From assembly GCA_902623005.1 (NCBI GenBank), contig CACNSC010000006.1, forward strand, positions 31,172-95,171: 64,000 nt of DNA, given 5' to 3'. Shown in pieces: positions 55,841 to 64,000 of the stretch. The stretch is from an uncultured Coxiella sp. Lineage in GTDB: Bacteria > Pseudomonadota > Gammaproteobacteria > Coxiellales > Coxiellaceae. The position numbers were made by a program, and so were the translations under genes. Each line of letters starts with the position of its first letter. The first letter of the stretch is position 1. The notes below the pieces were generated by a model, which was not told where the DNA came from, did not search any database, and saw only the letters and a list, made by a program, of their open reading frames with translations.

Positions 55841-55854
55841 TCACTCGTGAGTGA
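55841..55854. promoter_or_regulatory. Palindrome upstream of the SOUL-family gene
   Basis: TCACTCGTGAGTGA, a perfect 14-base palindrome 45 bases upstream of the SOUL start. It may be an operator, or, read on the minus strand, a weak hairpin followed by a T run. Confidence 0.4.
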
Positions 55855-55898
55855 GGTATGATAACTTATGTCAATGATAGAAAATTTTGAGGTAGATC

Positions 55899-56555
55899 AT
55901 GCAAGGTATTGTTAGTACTGCGGTTGTCGTTATCGTCGCCGCATTGATCATTGTCCCCTGGTGGTTGAATCGACAAACGCCTCAACCAACCTATCAGGTG
56001 GTCAAGCACGATGGCAACATCGAACTGAGGCAGTACGACGGCATGTTGTTGGCGACAACGACGGTCGCTGATGATCGATCGACAGCGATCAATACCGGCT
56101 TTAAACGCCTGGCGGGCTATATTTTTGGTCGTCACTCGGCACCAAACTCGGACAAGATCGCCATGACTGCACCGGTCATGCAATCAAAGTCTCAGGTGGA
56201 CAAGTCTCGAATCAGCATGACAGCACCGGTCATGCAAACAAAAGCCGGTGAGCAAGATCAATCTTGGCAAGTGGCGTTTGTCATGCCTAAAAAATACTCT
56301 AAAGACACCATTCCTAAACCCACAGATAGCAACGTAATTCACATTACTCAGCAATCAGCTCGATACCTAACATTACGCTTTACCGGTCTCGTCAATAGCA
56401 AGCGACTGAACCACAAAGCCATGCAATTAAGAGAGTATGCAGACAAATACGACCTTGAGATCACAGGCGAACCCATATTTGCTTTTTACGACCCACCCTG
56501 GATTTTCCCCTGGCTTCGTCGCCACGAAGTATGGTTTTTGGTAGCAAAAGACTGA
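55899..56555 (+). CDS. SOUL-family heme-binding protein, 218 aa
   Basis: ATG at 55899 with GAGGT upstream. An N-terminal membrane anchor or signal (VSTAVVVIVAALIIVPWWLN) precedes the SOUL domain: YQVVKHDGNIELRQYDG, FKRLAGYIFG, then MTAPVMQ twice and FYDPPWIFPWLRRHEVW at the end. The family binds heme and occurs in bacteria, plants and animals; its role in bacteria is uncertain. It is divergent from the photolyase operon, which is a common pairing. Confidence 0.92.
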   Translation: MQGIVSTAVVVIVAALIIVPWWLNRQTPQPTYQVVKHDGNIELRQYDGMLLATTTVADDRSTAINTGFKRLAGYIFGRHSAPNSDKIAMTAPVMQSKSQVDKSRISMTAPVMQTKAGEQDQSWQVAFVMPKKYSKDTIPKPTDSNVIHITQQSARYLTLRFTGLVNSKRLNHKAMQLREYADKYDLEITGEPIFAFYDPPWIFPWLRRHEVWFLVAKD

Positions 56556-57064
56556 TCTAATTTAACAAGCCTCATAAATCATTATCAGTGAGGATTTTAT
56601 GAGCAGGAAGAAACTCGTAACCAGTACGGCTGTATTGATAAGCTAGAGTTGCTAGCAAGATACCTATTGGAATACTGACAAAGCCTGTCACCATAGACGC
56701 TTCTACTAAAACTAGACTTATTTTAGGGTAATCATTAACCAATAAGCAGCTGCCGATACTTTGATTTGGAAACCGATGATTTTAGAAACCTCGATATCAG
56801 CAGCGGCCTAATCATGAGAAGAACCTTACAAAGTTAGTTGATCTCATTCGAATCAAAGCCTATTCAAAATTTTTGACTACAATGAGTTGAAGATTTCAAT
56901 CTTTATAGTTAGCGAATAAGTTGTTTGACGACAAAAAAAGATAATCCTAAACAACCATTAGTAAAAAATTATTAAGTAAGATTGCATATCGCACTGACAA
57001 AGCACTTGCTATTCTCTCAATGTTAAACCAAAGCACGTTTGAAATGATATTTAGGAAGACAACC
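56556..57064. other. Intergenic stretch of about 500 bases with one doubtful small frame
   Basis: On the minus strand 56694-56572 encodes a 40-residue peptide with a hydrophobic stretch (VSIPIGILLATLAYQYS). An in-frame TTG at 56742 would extend it to 56 residues. Neither start has a good ribosome site. Otherwise the region is AT-rich and I see no RNA gene or repeat. Confidence 0.3.
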
Positions 57065-58429
57065 ATGCCCCCTGATGAGCAGCAAAGATACACCACAAGA
57101 GAAAAACTCACCAAGCAGTGCTTCAAAACCTCTCAATTGAACGAAGGCTCATCTGCTGTCATTGAAATTGGCAACTCAAGTAACACCGAAGCATCCATTG
57201 CCAACCTGTTGACTCATAGCATAAATCAATCCAATTTATCCGAAAAAGCCATTCAATTGATTAATTGCCTAGATACTCTTAAATGCAACCAAAGCATCAG
57301 TCATGTTGTTCACAACCTATCAGGAGAAACCCCACCATCAGACCCTGTGGCATGGCTAACCTGGGTATTTAGACAGATGCAGCATGTGACTAAACCTGCA
57401 ACAGCGCTGATGATAAGTGTCAAACATGGTATTAGAAAACCCAGTCAACTGATTGACTTGATCTACTTAATTAAAGTAGTCAATCAATCGGATATCAATC
57501 ACATCATCGAACTTGGTCATCATCTGATTCACTATCAACACATCTTATTTGCTGAAAGGGATACTGAAGATTGTCTCTCAGCACTATTACTCGCATCCAT
57601 TAATCCATCAATTATTGATAATCTCACGCTGTTATGGTCGCTTAATGCAGCAGTTTATTATGATCACAGTGAGAAAAATCTACTACTCATCGAAAAAACT
57701 CAACAGTTGGGGTTATTACTCAAAAGTCTTGCGGTGTCTTCTCTGGAAGATCGCAAACCAAGTATCAAGCAACAGATGATCGATTACTATCAAGATCGAT
57801 TACCAGAATCCATAAAACATCAACCGCTGCATGCGGGTATAGCTCGAAGGCTTGCGCTACTGTTAGAATTCGATATCTACTCAAGTAAACAAATTAATTC
57901 CATCGATTTACCCTTAGAATGGCTCAACAATACCCCCAGCAATCAAAGTTCGAACCCTTCCTCATCTCTTAGCAGATGCATCACTACATTATTTTGTTGT
58001 GCAAAACATCAATCACTGCAATCTCTCAATACCAACTTTACTTTTTTACCAAGATTACTGCAGGCACTCAAAACCTTTCATGATGCTTGCAAGCAACCGC
58101 TCTCGGCAAAAGAGATGATTGAGTGGATGTTATGGCTGGAGACCTGTGTTGAAAAAAAACTTCAAGACAATTCCACATCCCTGTCGCTGTGTGGTTTCGC
58201 GATGTTGTTTGAGACCGCAACCGGTGTACTGAAGGCAAAACAACCGCTTGATGAAAACTCACAATATTTATACGCACTTCATCCTAAATATACACTGCCG
58301 CATGGAAAGGGTTATTTTGCATTAATCCGAACTGGATCTTTTTCCAACCTCATGCCGACAAAATATCTAAGAGACACATGCGATCGCTCAATGGAGCTAA
58401 TATTTACCAAGGCTTTAATGACACTTTGA
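57065..58429 (+). CDS. Unassigned soluble protein, 454 aa
   Basis: I place the start at the ATG at 57065 (MPPDEQQRYTTRE), with AGGA 8 bases upstream; the frame is open to 57020. There is no signal peptide or membrane segment. It is helical, rich in Leu, Ser, Gln and His, with repeat-like hairpins (IELGHHLIHYQHILFAE; LLWSLNAAVYYDHSEKN). It converges on the kinase-like gene. No known domain. The style matches other unassigned proteins of the window. Confidence 0.7.
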   Translation: MPPDEQQRYTTREKLTKQCFKTSQLNEGSSAVIEIGNSSNTEASIANLLTHSINQSNLSEKAIQLINCLDTLKCNQSISHVVHNLSGETPPSDPVAWLTWVFRQMQHVTKPATALMISVKHGIRKPSQLIDLIYLIKVVNQSDINHIIELGHHLIHYQHILFAERDTEDCLSALLLASINPSIIDNLTLLWSLNAAVYYDHSEKNLLLIEKTQQLGLLLKSLAVSSLEDRKPSIKQQMIDYYQDRLPESIKHQPLHAGIARRLALLLEFDIYSSKQINSIDLPLEWLNNTPSNQSSNPSSSLSRCITTLFCCAKHQSLQSLNTNFTFLPRLLQALKTFHDACKQPLSAKEMIEWMLWLETCVEKKLQDNSTSLSLCGFAMLFETATGVLKAKQPLDENSQYLYALHPKYTLPHGKGYFALIRTGSFSNLMPTKYLRDTCDRSMELIFTKALMTL

Positions 58430-58533
58430 AAACTTATAAACGACAGCCATCAGCATGAAATGAAAATCCACCCTACCTAGGATTAACTACGGCCTTTCAG
58501 GTGAAAACTGAGAATAATGATATCATCTGAAGA

Positions 58534-60462
58534 TTATCTTACGCAACTTTGACTAGCCGGCGGCTCCACTTTCAAAGGTTGCTTTAGGGAGACATCCACC
58601 GGATTAAATAGACATATGTTTTGCTCTGAGACTGATGATCTAACCGAATTTGGAGACGGAGAGTTTTTATATGTAGCACTATAAAAAGTATATGCATTTT
58701 CAATGGCATTGGCCATATCATCCAATAACGTTGTTACCTTGGCAATAGTGTCTACTTCTTCAATCATATCATCCACTAATGTTAAAACGTTCGATTTAAT
58801 GATTTCATCTTGAAGTGCGTCAGTAGCAGTAGAGTCTATTTCTTCTTTCAATAATTCAAGAAAAGGATCATAGATTTGACAATCAATTGACTGCGTAGAC
58901 TCACGTTGTTGCAGCATCGATTCGAGATCTAGCAGGATATCTGCAAAGGTTTTGATACCATCCAAATTAGATAAAGATCGATCAACTAACAGCGGGACTT
59001 GAAAAAAATCAGGCATATGATGAACGATGATCGCTAAAAGATTATCAACCTGCTGCCGTATCGCCAATGGATGGGCCTTACAGCTGTAGCAACCGTAAAC
59101 TAATATGGCGAATAATGAGAGGCAACCGTTAAAGTTTGGATGTTCCGACAATGCTGAATTGTTAATCAACTGCAATTGTCTAAGACAACGCTCGGCTTGA
59201 TCCGAAGGGTAATTTTGTCTTACCAAATCTGACAAATATACTGAAATAATGCTTTCTTTTATCGTTACACAATTAAAACAATCCCAAAGATCCGGACGAA
59301 CTTCTGGAATTGGCGCAACACTCTGAATTAAGAATGCAATAACAGAGGATGGCTGATCTGTGAGGAATTCTGTAGCCAGCAGATTATAGGTATCAGTATA
59401 TTCATTAAAAACTTCAAACAAATATTCAACTGGATTAACTGGAGATAAATTGAATATCATCGAGTTGTCAGTGACGAGGTTGTCATGAGGAGATAGCTCA
59501 AAGGTCAATGATTCACCTGTATTGTCGCTATCGCACGGAGACAGTGTGTAATCACCCGACTCCGATAAAGGTACATCAATGAATTTGGGGGTAATTATAG
59601 ACGAATCAACCACAGGCCTTGGCATACACAATTTATAAATTTGGCATATCCTTTCACTTAATTTCTCATGGAGCCGATTCTGAAGCATGTAAAGTGTAGT
59701 CATGGCTAAAACAAATGGATCAACCTGTGCATTTCTTCTCTGAGGACCAATAGCAGGATCAAATACTGTTGAGATGGCACCATTGAGATTAATATCGGCA
59801 CTAGCACCCTTTAATGTACTTAAATCGATCGCAACTGCTGTTGCCATATCAGGTGAGATAATAAAATTGTTGACTGACGCATCTCCATGAGACAAACCCA
59901 GTCGCTGCAGATGCATTTGCGCCAATAGAACTTGTATGATGGCAAAATTAATTTGAGACACTGTCGATGAGTGGCTTGATATGACAGAGGCTAGTGACTG
60001 ACCTAAAAGAGATTGCTCGATTTTGAGTGTCACGTACTTTATGTCTGATTGTGGTTGTGGTACTAAAAATTGATCAGCTGATGCGTGAGGAAAAAAACCT
60101 ATTTGACGCTGATTTTTAACAGCTGCAAGATGCATATTCTTCAGCGACCACAAATCATCGTAATTTTCTGGCATGAGTACAACGTAGGCCTTAAAAATAT
60201 CACTATTAGAAACGATATCATCTAAAAATATTGCATGATGTGCTCTACACCATGATCCAAGCCCAATGGGTAATAGTGACAGTAGAAGAATACGATTATC
60301 GTAGACTATAAATCTTCGAATCAAACTCTGCCCATTATCGTCCTTGTAAATGAACTCTCTAATTGAATTGATCAACTGTGTTGACTGATTACGAATTGCA
60401 GAAATATGTTCTTCTTTTAATTGATGATATTCGATAGGATCGAGAAAAGATAAAGCTAACAC
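58534..60462 (-). CDS. Putative protein-kinase-like effector, 642 aa
   Basis: The start is a GTG at 60462 with no clear ribosome site; no nearby ATG. The catalytic loop HGDASVNN (residues 192-199) parallels HxDxxxxN of protein kinases and AIDLS (residues 211-215) the DFG region, with a hinge-like TLKIEQSLLGQSL (residues 145-157). The N-lobe is divergent, and its ATP-binding Lys is not clearly identified. An insertion near residues 300-350 carries repeated LSP motifs with acidic residues (TLSPCDSDN, ELSPHDN, NLSPVN). The C-terminal 250 residues are helical with no known domain. It is divergently transcribed from the protease-like gene across 340 bases. Kinase fold likely; activity unproven. 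Confidence 0.7.
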   Translation of the reverse strand: MLALSFLDPIEYHQLKEEHISAIRNQSTQLINSIREFIYKDDNGQSLIRRFIVYDNRILLLSLLPIGLGSWCRAHHAIFLDDIVSNSDIFKAYVVLMPENYDDLWSLKNMHLAAVKNQRQIGFFPHASADQFLVPQPQSDIKYVTLKIEQSLLGQSLASVISSHSSTVSQINFAIIQVLLAQMHLQRLGLSHGDASVNNFIISPDMATAVAIDLSTLKGASADINLNGAISTVFDPAIGPQRRNAQVDPFVLAMTTLYMLQNRLHEKLSERICQIYKLCMPRPVVDSSIITPKFIDVPLSESGDYTLSPCDSDNTGESLTFELSPHDNLVTDNSMIFNLSPVNPVEYLFEVFNEYTDTYNLLATEFLTDQPSSVIAFLIQSVAPIPEVRPDLWDCFNCVTIKESIISVYLSDLVRQNYPSDQAERCLRQLQLINNSALSEHPNFNGCLSLFAILVYGCYSCKAHPLAIRQQVDNLLAIIVHHMPDFFQVPLLVDRSLSNLDGIKTFADILLDLESMLQQRESTQSIDCQIYDPFLELLKEEIDSTATDALQDEIIKSNVLTLVDDMIEEVDTIAKVTTLLDDMANAIENAYTFYSATYKNSPSPNSVRSSVSEQNICLFNPVDVSLKQPLKVEPPASQSCVR

Positions 60463-60802
60463 AGGAGCACACTCACAATAACAAGTTGAATAAGAATTTA
60501 GATCATGGCGATAATGATTAAATTTAGGTGATCGCTCAAGTTAAAAAACCACGGAATCGATAGATAATATGAATTTAAGGCATTTTCAAATAATTCCAGA
60601 CATAAACCCAAGCTGCATGCCAGTTATCAGTAGATTTTTTCTTAAAACAAGATTAAATATTCGAACATAAGCGAATATTTGGAAAAAATACCGTGATTTA
60701 ATCGTCAATTATAATTCAAATCATGTACAGAAAGCGCAGTAAAATATATACTAAATACAATAAATAAATCGCAAAGGATGGCTTAATTGTGGAGCATCCG
60801 AT
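60463..60802. promoter_or_regulatory. Divergent upstream region with inverted repeat at 60655-60680
   Basis: This 340-base AT-rich region separates the kinase-like and protease-like genes and must hold promoters for both. AAATATTCG-aacataag-CGAATATTT at 60655-60680 is a perfect 9-bp-arm inverted repeat and the strongest operator candidate. No open frame of note is seen. Confidence 0.5.
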
Positions 60803-63043
60803 ATGCGACATGACCACCGAAACTCCCCCAATACCGTCGCCTTACACGACATTAACCAGACGCACCTGATTCAACAGATCATTCGTTTCATGCAGATGGA
60901 TGCTTCGCAAACGGGTGGTATCTCTATTAACGAGCGAGAGCAGCTCATTCGAGGTTGCTGTCATGGCTTTTCATTAGTCTACAGCTACATGTTCGCTATA
61001 GGTAAGTTGGATTGGTGGCTGGATTGTTTGCAAGTCTTATCGACCTGGACAGGTAGTAATGATGAATTAAATCAGGTAGTGCATTTATCCGGAGCCATCA
61101 ATAAACACGGCGAGACACAACGGCAAATTATCACACGCATCATTCACTACGTGCGTTTTCATCAAGTAACCTCATCCATGATTCCTGAATTCAATCACAT
61201 GAAACAGGTTAAACTGACTGATCAGCGCACTGAACTAGGCGCGATTCGTTTTGAATCGGACAGCCACCAAAATACATTGCAGCAATTGGCCAGTGGCTAT
61301 TTCACACGTAAAGACCTTACTGATTTATTGCAAGAACAGCTTTTTAATATTCCCTGCATGTTATTAGCCTCCGTCCATCAAAACTTAAAATCAAGCGCAC
61401 ATTCAGTCTCAATTATGTTTGACCGCTCAACCAATCAATGGATGTTGTACGACTCTAACGCCCATCAAGGTGCAATTGCCTTTAATCATAAATCCAAACT
61501 GTGCGACCACTTAATCAGTAACTACACGGCAAACATACAACTGCAATACATTGCACTCGATAACAATGCAATAGCACATTCTCAACAGCAACAATTTGCC
61601 AAGACCTACCAACAGATTTGCCGTAATAATCCACTAACATTACCGAAGACTTACGGCTACGTGACTGATGCTCATCAAAATGCAATACAGGCAGTTTCCA
61701 AATCGATTGTTGAGCAATTGATTGCGACAGACATCACTAAGTCACGTAAGATACGTGAACGATTGCTTGCAAAAAACTCGCTTGGCGATACCGAGTTAAT
61801 GCAAGCGCTGTCTATGAATAAGCACTTCTATCTTGACATGCGAAGCTTAGCTATCGAGCACGGCGCAGTTCGCTATGTGATCTTAAAGTCGTTATTTCAT
61901 ATTAATCACGAAGGCATCTCAGGCTATAACAAACTATCACGCACACAATCTGTCGAGTTAGCATCGCAGTTGTTGGATGACTGCTTGTTGTGTTCCGAGC
62001 AACCGTTCGATCAAGCCACCGTCACTTTATTTGAATCGATTTTCAACACTAGCAATGTCGATCGCTGGCGTAATAGCAGTTTATTATTTTCACATCCGTC
62101 ATTACTGGGCTATCTGTTTAACATGAGTGCTTACTCTCAATCGATTAATGATGCATTTAAAGCCTTGTTGCTCGGTAAAAATCGCGATGAACTAACTGGT
62201 CTAGAACATTTAATCAGCCAAAGCCCAGAGCAACTAAAAAATCTGACACAACATTGCCGGAACAATGTTGAGTTATCATCTTTGTTAGCAACTTGCTTTC
62301 ATATGCACAGTAAACTGGGCACACCTGTCAAACAACATCCATTCACCGACCAACAACTACAGTCGATTTATCCATGCGTTAGCAACAACCACCTACTCTC
62401 TGCAGGCTTACTCAATTATTACCAACGTGTTCAGGGTAGCGTTGCTGCTGTTGAACCAGCTGCACATGAATTGATGTCACGCATTAAAGTTACCGCAGTG
62501 AAAAATCGTGCTTTCAAACGGCAATTGATTGCTTCATGCATAAAGCCCCTAATCCCGATCTTGCAAAGACATGTAGGCGAAAGCTACTCCAGTCGCTATG
62601 CTCTCGAAATACTCAACTCAGATAACTTGATTAACACCGACCAAATTAGACAGCTCTTAGACCACTCACCGCTATGCCAATCGTACCGTAACTTTCTTGA
62701 AACGTTGGATGATTTAATCATGCAGATAACCAGTGGCTCTAAAAAAGACCATGCACTGATCTTGAAAAAGTTACAACTTGACTTCAAACAATTGAAACAC
62801 CAAAACAAACAAAACACGTTACCGATTGTAAGTATCTTTAACAGACAATCGATTAATTTCACCACAGAGATTATCAAAAAAACTGAACAATTGATCAGCG
62901 AATATCAGCAGGGTAAAGATCTTAGCGCATCTGCACAAAGCGAGACCACAGAAACTCGCAATCCGATGTATAGAGCATTTATTGGTATTGCCATCAGTAT
63001 TGGTGAGTGGCTTGAAAGCATCAAGCTGGCCTTATTTTTATAG
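60803..63043 (+). CDS. Putative YopT-like (C58-type) cysteine protease effector, 746 aa
   Basis: ATG at 60803 with GGAG about 9 bases upstream. The N-terminal 230 residues look like a papain-fold peptidase: Cys in RGCCHGFSLVYSYM (Cys52/53), His200 in SSAHSVSIMF and Asp217 in MLYDSNAHQG. The His-to-Asp spacing of 17 residues and the DSN..G turn resemble C58 proteases (YopT, AvrPphB). There is no signal peptide. The remaining 500 residues are helical, with a hydrophobic end (IGEWLESIKLALFL), and may serve for targeting. Assignment rests on triad geometry, not on overall similarity. Confidence 0.7.
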   Translation: MRHDHRNSPNTVALHDINQTHLIQQIIRFMQMDASQTGGISINEREQLIRGCCHGFSLVYSYMFAIGKLDWWLDCLQVLSTWTGSNDELNQVVHLSGAINKHGETQRQIITRIIHYVRFHQVTSSMIPEFNHMKQVKLTDQRTELGAIRFESDSHQNTLQQLASGYFTRKDLTDLLQEQLFNIPCMLLASVHQNLKSSAHSVSIMFDRSTNQWMLYDSNAHQGAIAFNHKSKLCDHLISNYTANIQLQYIALDNNAIAHSQQQQFAKTYQQICRNNPLTLPKTYGYVTDAHQNAIQAVSKSIVEQLIATDITKSRKIRERLLAKNSLGDTELMQALSMNKHFYLDMRSLAIEHGAVRYVILKSLFHINHEGISGYNKLSRTQSVELASQLLDDCLLCSEQPFDQATVTLFESIFNTSNVDRWRNSSLLFSHPSLLGYLFNMSAYSQSINDAFKALLLGKNRDELTGLEHLISQSPEQLKNLTQHCRNNVELSSLLATCFHMHSKLGTPVKQHPFTDQQLQSIYPCVSNNHLLSAGLLNYYQRVQGSVAAVEPAAHELMSRIKVTAVKNRAFKRQLIASCIKPLIPILQRHVGESYSSRYALEILNSDNLINTDQIRQLLDHSPLCQSYRNFLETLDDLIMQITSGSKKDHALILKKLQLDFKQLKHQNKQNTLPIVSIFNRQSINFTTEIIKKTEQLISEYQQGKDLSASAQSETTETRNPMYRAFIGIAISIGEWLESIKLALFL

Positions 63044-63132
63044 GGTTGCAATCGAACAGACATCGTTTGGTAGTGTAATCGCACTGATTTGTGATAGCAT
63101 AGCGCCAATTTATGATCAAATAATAAACAAAT

Positions 63133-64000
63133 TATGCGCCGCTACTTCAATTTCAGAATTTTACACGCCGCCCTGCCCTTTATCCTTGCCAACGCCAGCA
63201 TACCATTGATTGGTGTGATGAATATCGCCATCGCGGGCCATCTGGGCAGCAGTGATTATCTAGCAGCACTCAGTATCGGCAGCATGGTGGTTGGTATTCT
63301 TTTCTGGTGGTTAAGCTCATTGCGCATGGGCACAACGGGACTGATTGCACAAGCCTCAGGGCAAGGCGACACCTTGCGCATGAACAATATCCTTAGCAAT
63401 AGCTTTTTGCTAGCCATCATGATTTCACTGATAGCTTGGCTATGTCATAGTCCGATCCTGAGTTTAGCATACGCCATCACACAACCCGCAAGCTCCCTCA
63501 AACCACTGATCACGGTGTACTTCAACATACGACTTATCGGCATGCCAGCGGTACTGATTAATTACATTGTCATTGGCAGTTTAATTGGCCTCAAACAAGG
63601 CCGTGATGCACTATTGGCCACACTCACTTTATTGGTGATCAGCACTTTGTTTGGGGTTGTTTTGGTCTATGGATGTGGTTGGCACAATACTGGAATTGCT
63701 ATTGCTGACGTCATCGGCCAATCTTGCTCAATGATCGTAGGGCTAGCTTTGTTGCATCGACATCACCCTTTAACCGTCTTGCGTAACATCAAACAGGCTA
63801 TTCTTCGTTGTGATAAAACGCTGATGATCAACCTCATCAGCATGCAACGTGACTTATTTTTAAGAACCGTAGCCCTATCAATCGGGTTTGGCTTTTTTAC
63901 GGTAGCCAGCACACATCTGGGCACAAACACTTTGGCTGCCAATACAGTGTTACTCAACCTGACCTTCTTTTCTGCCTATTTTCTTGATGGTTTTGCTAAC
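63133..64000 (+). CDS. MATE-family efflux transporter, 3' end outside window
   Basis: The ATG at 63133 opens a frame that runs to the window edge without a stop (289 codons seen). Membrane segments and the MATE/DinF pattern are clear: HAALPFILANASIPL, NIAIAGHLGSSDYLAAL, then SLRMGTTGLIAQASGQGD and RLIGMPAVLINYIVIGSL. Members export cationic drugs or metabolites by sodium or proton antiport. No strong ribosome site precedes it. It follows the protease-like gene by 89 bases; a functional link is not evident. Confidence 0.88.

Noticed and set aside
1..64000. CRISPR array, tRNA/rRNA genes, insertion sequences, prophage
   Set aside because: No regularly spaced repeats, cloverleaf sequence, transposase or phage structural gene was recognised on reading both strands.

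Overview
The window reads as the chromosome of a gammaproteobacterium with a moderately low GC content (my estimate, low 40s percent). The gene order miaB, phoH-like ybeZ, ybeY, ybeX/corC, lnt is a gammaproteobacterial housekeeping block. Around it are a bo3-type quinol oxidase operon, a class A PutA, family I pyrophosphatase, a FadJ/FadI-type beta-oxidation pair and an M17 aminopeptidase. Between these lie many long, low-similarity, helix-rich proteins I cannot assign. Several carry features of proteins delivered into eukaryotic cells: an N-terminal myristoylation plus palmitoylation-like start, a protein-kinase-like catalytic loop, a YopT-like Cys/His/Asp arrangement and an HExxH zincin motif. 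This suggests a host-associated or intracellular organism (Legionellales-like in style). That placement is inference; no rRNA, tRNA or secretion-system gene is present to confirm it.

Layout. 1-10.2 kb: the end of an atypical short-chain dehydrogenase, two unassigned proteins (one cytosolic, one membrane), a bicupin, the putative lipidated protein, a homocysteine S-methyltransferase, a nucleotide-kinase-like ATPase and another unassigned protein. 10.2-17.1 kb (minus strand): a Bcr/CflA transporter, a membrane protein, fadJ-fadI and a leucyl aminopeptidase. 17.3-22.4 kb (plus): miaB, ybeZ, ybeY, ybeX, lnt. 22.5-31.1 kb (minus): ppa, putA and a small lipoprotein, then cyoABCD, a small membrane protein and a 59-residue CDGSH iron-sulfur protein. 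31.2-39.6 kb: accessory genes, with a TonB-dependent receptor and tonB divergent from a 44-residue Cys-rich peptide gene overlapping a GRDP-like gene. 39.7-46.2 kb: an MFS permease next to an M14-fold protein lacking its zinc ligands, a DUF1295 membrane protein, a 0.9 kb gene-poor stretch, the HExxH protein and several small membrane proteins.

46.2-56.6 kb is a flavin- and light-related region: FAD monooxygenase, PdxH, a UvrC-like GIY-YIG nuclease, a renalase-like FAD oxidoreductase, DUF2256, three tandem photolyase/cryptochrome genes of different classes, and a divergent SOUL heme protein. 57-64 kb holds an unassigned protein, the kinase-like protein and the YopT-like protease candidate on either side of a shared 340-base upstream region, and the start of a MATE transporter cut by the window end.

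The most promising leads are the Cys-rich peptide, GRDP-like gene and TonB receptor locus, the lipidation-motif protein at 5999, the divergent kinase/protease-like pair at 58.5-63 kb, and the catalytically stripped M14-fold protein. No CRISPR array, insertion sequence, tRNA or rRNA was recognised.
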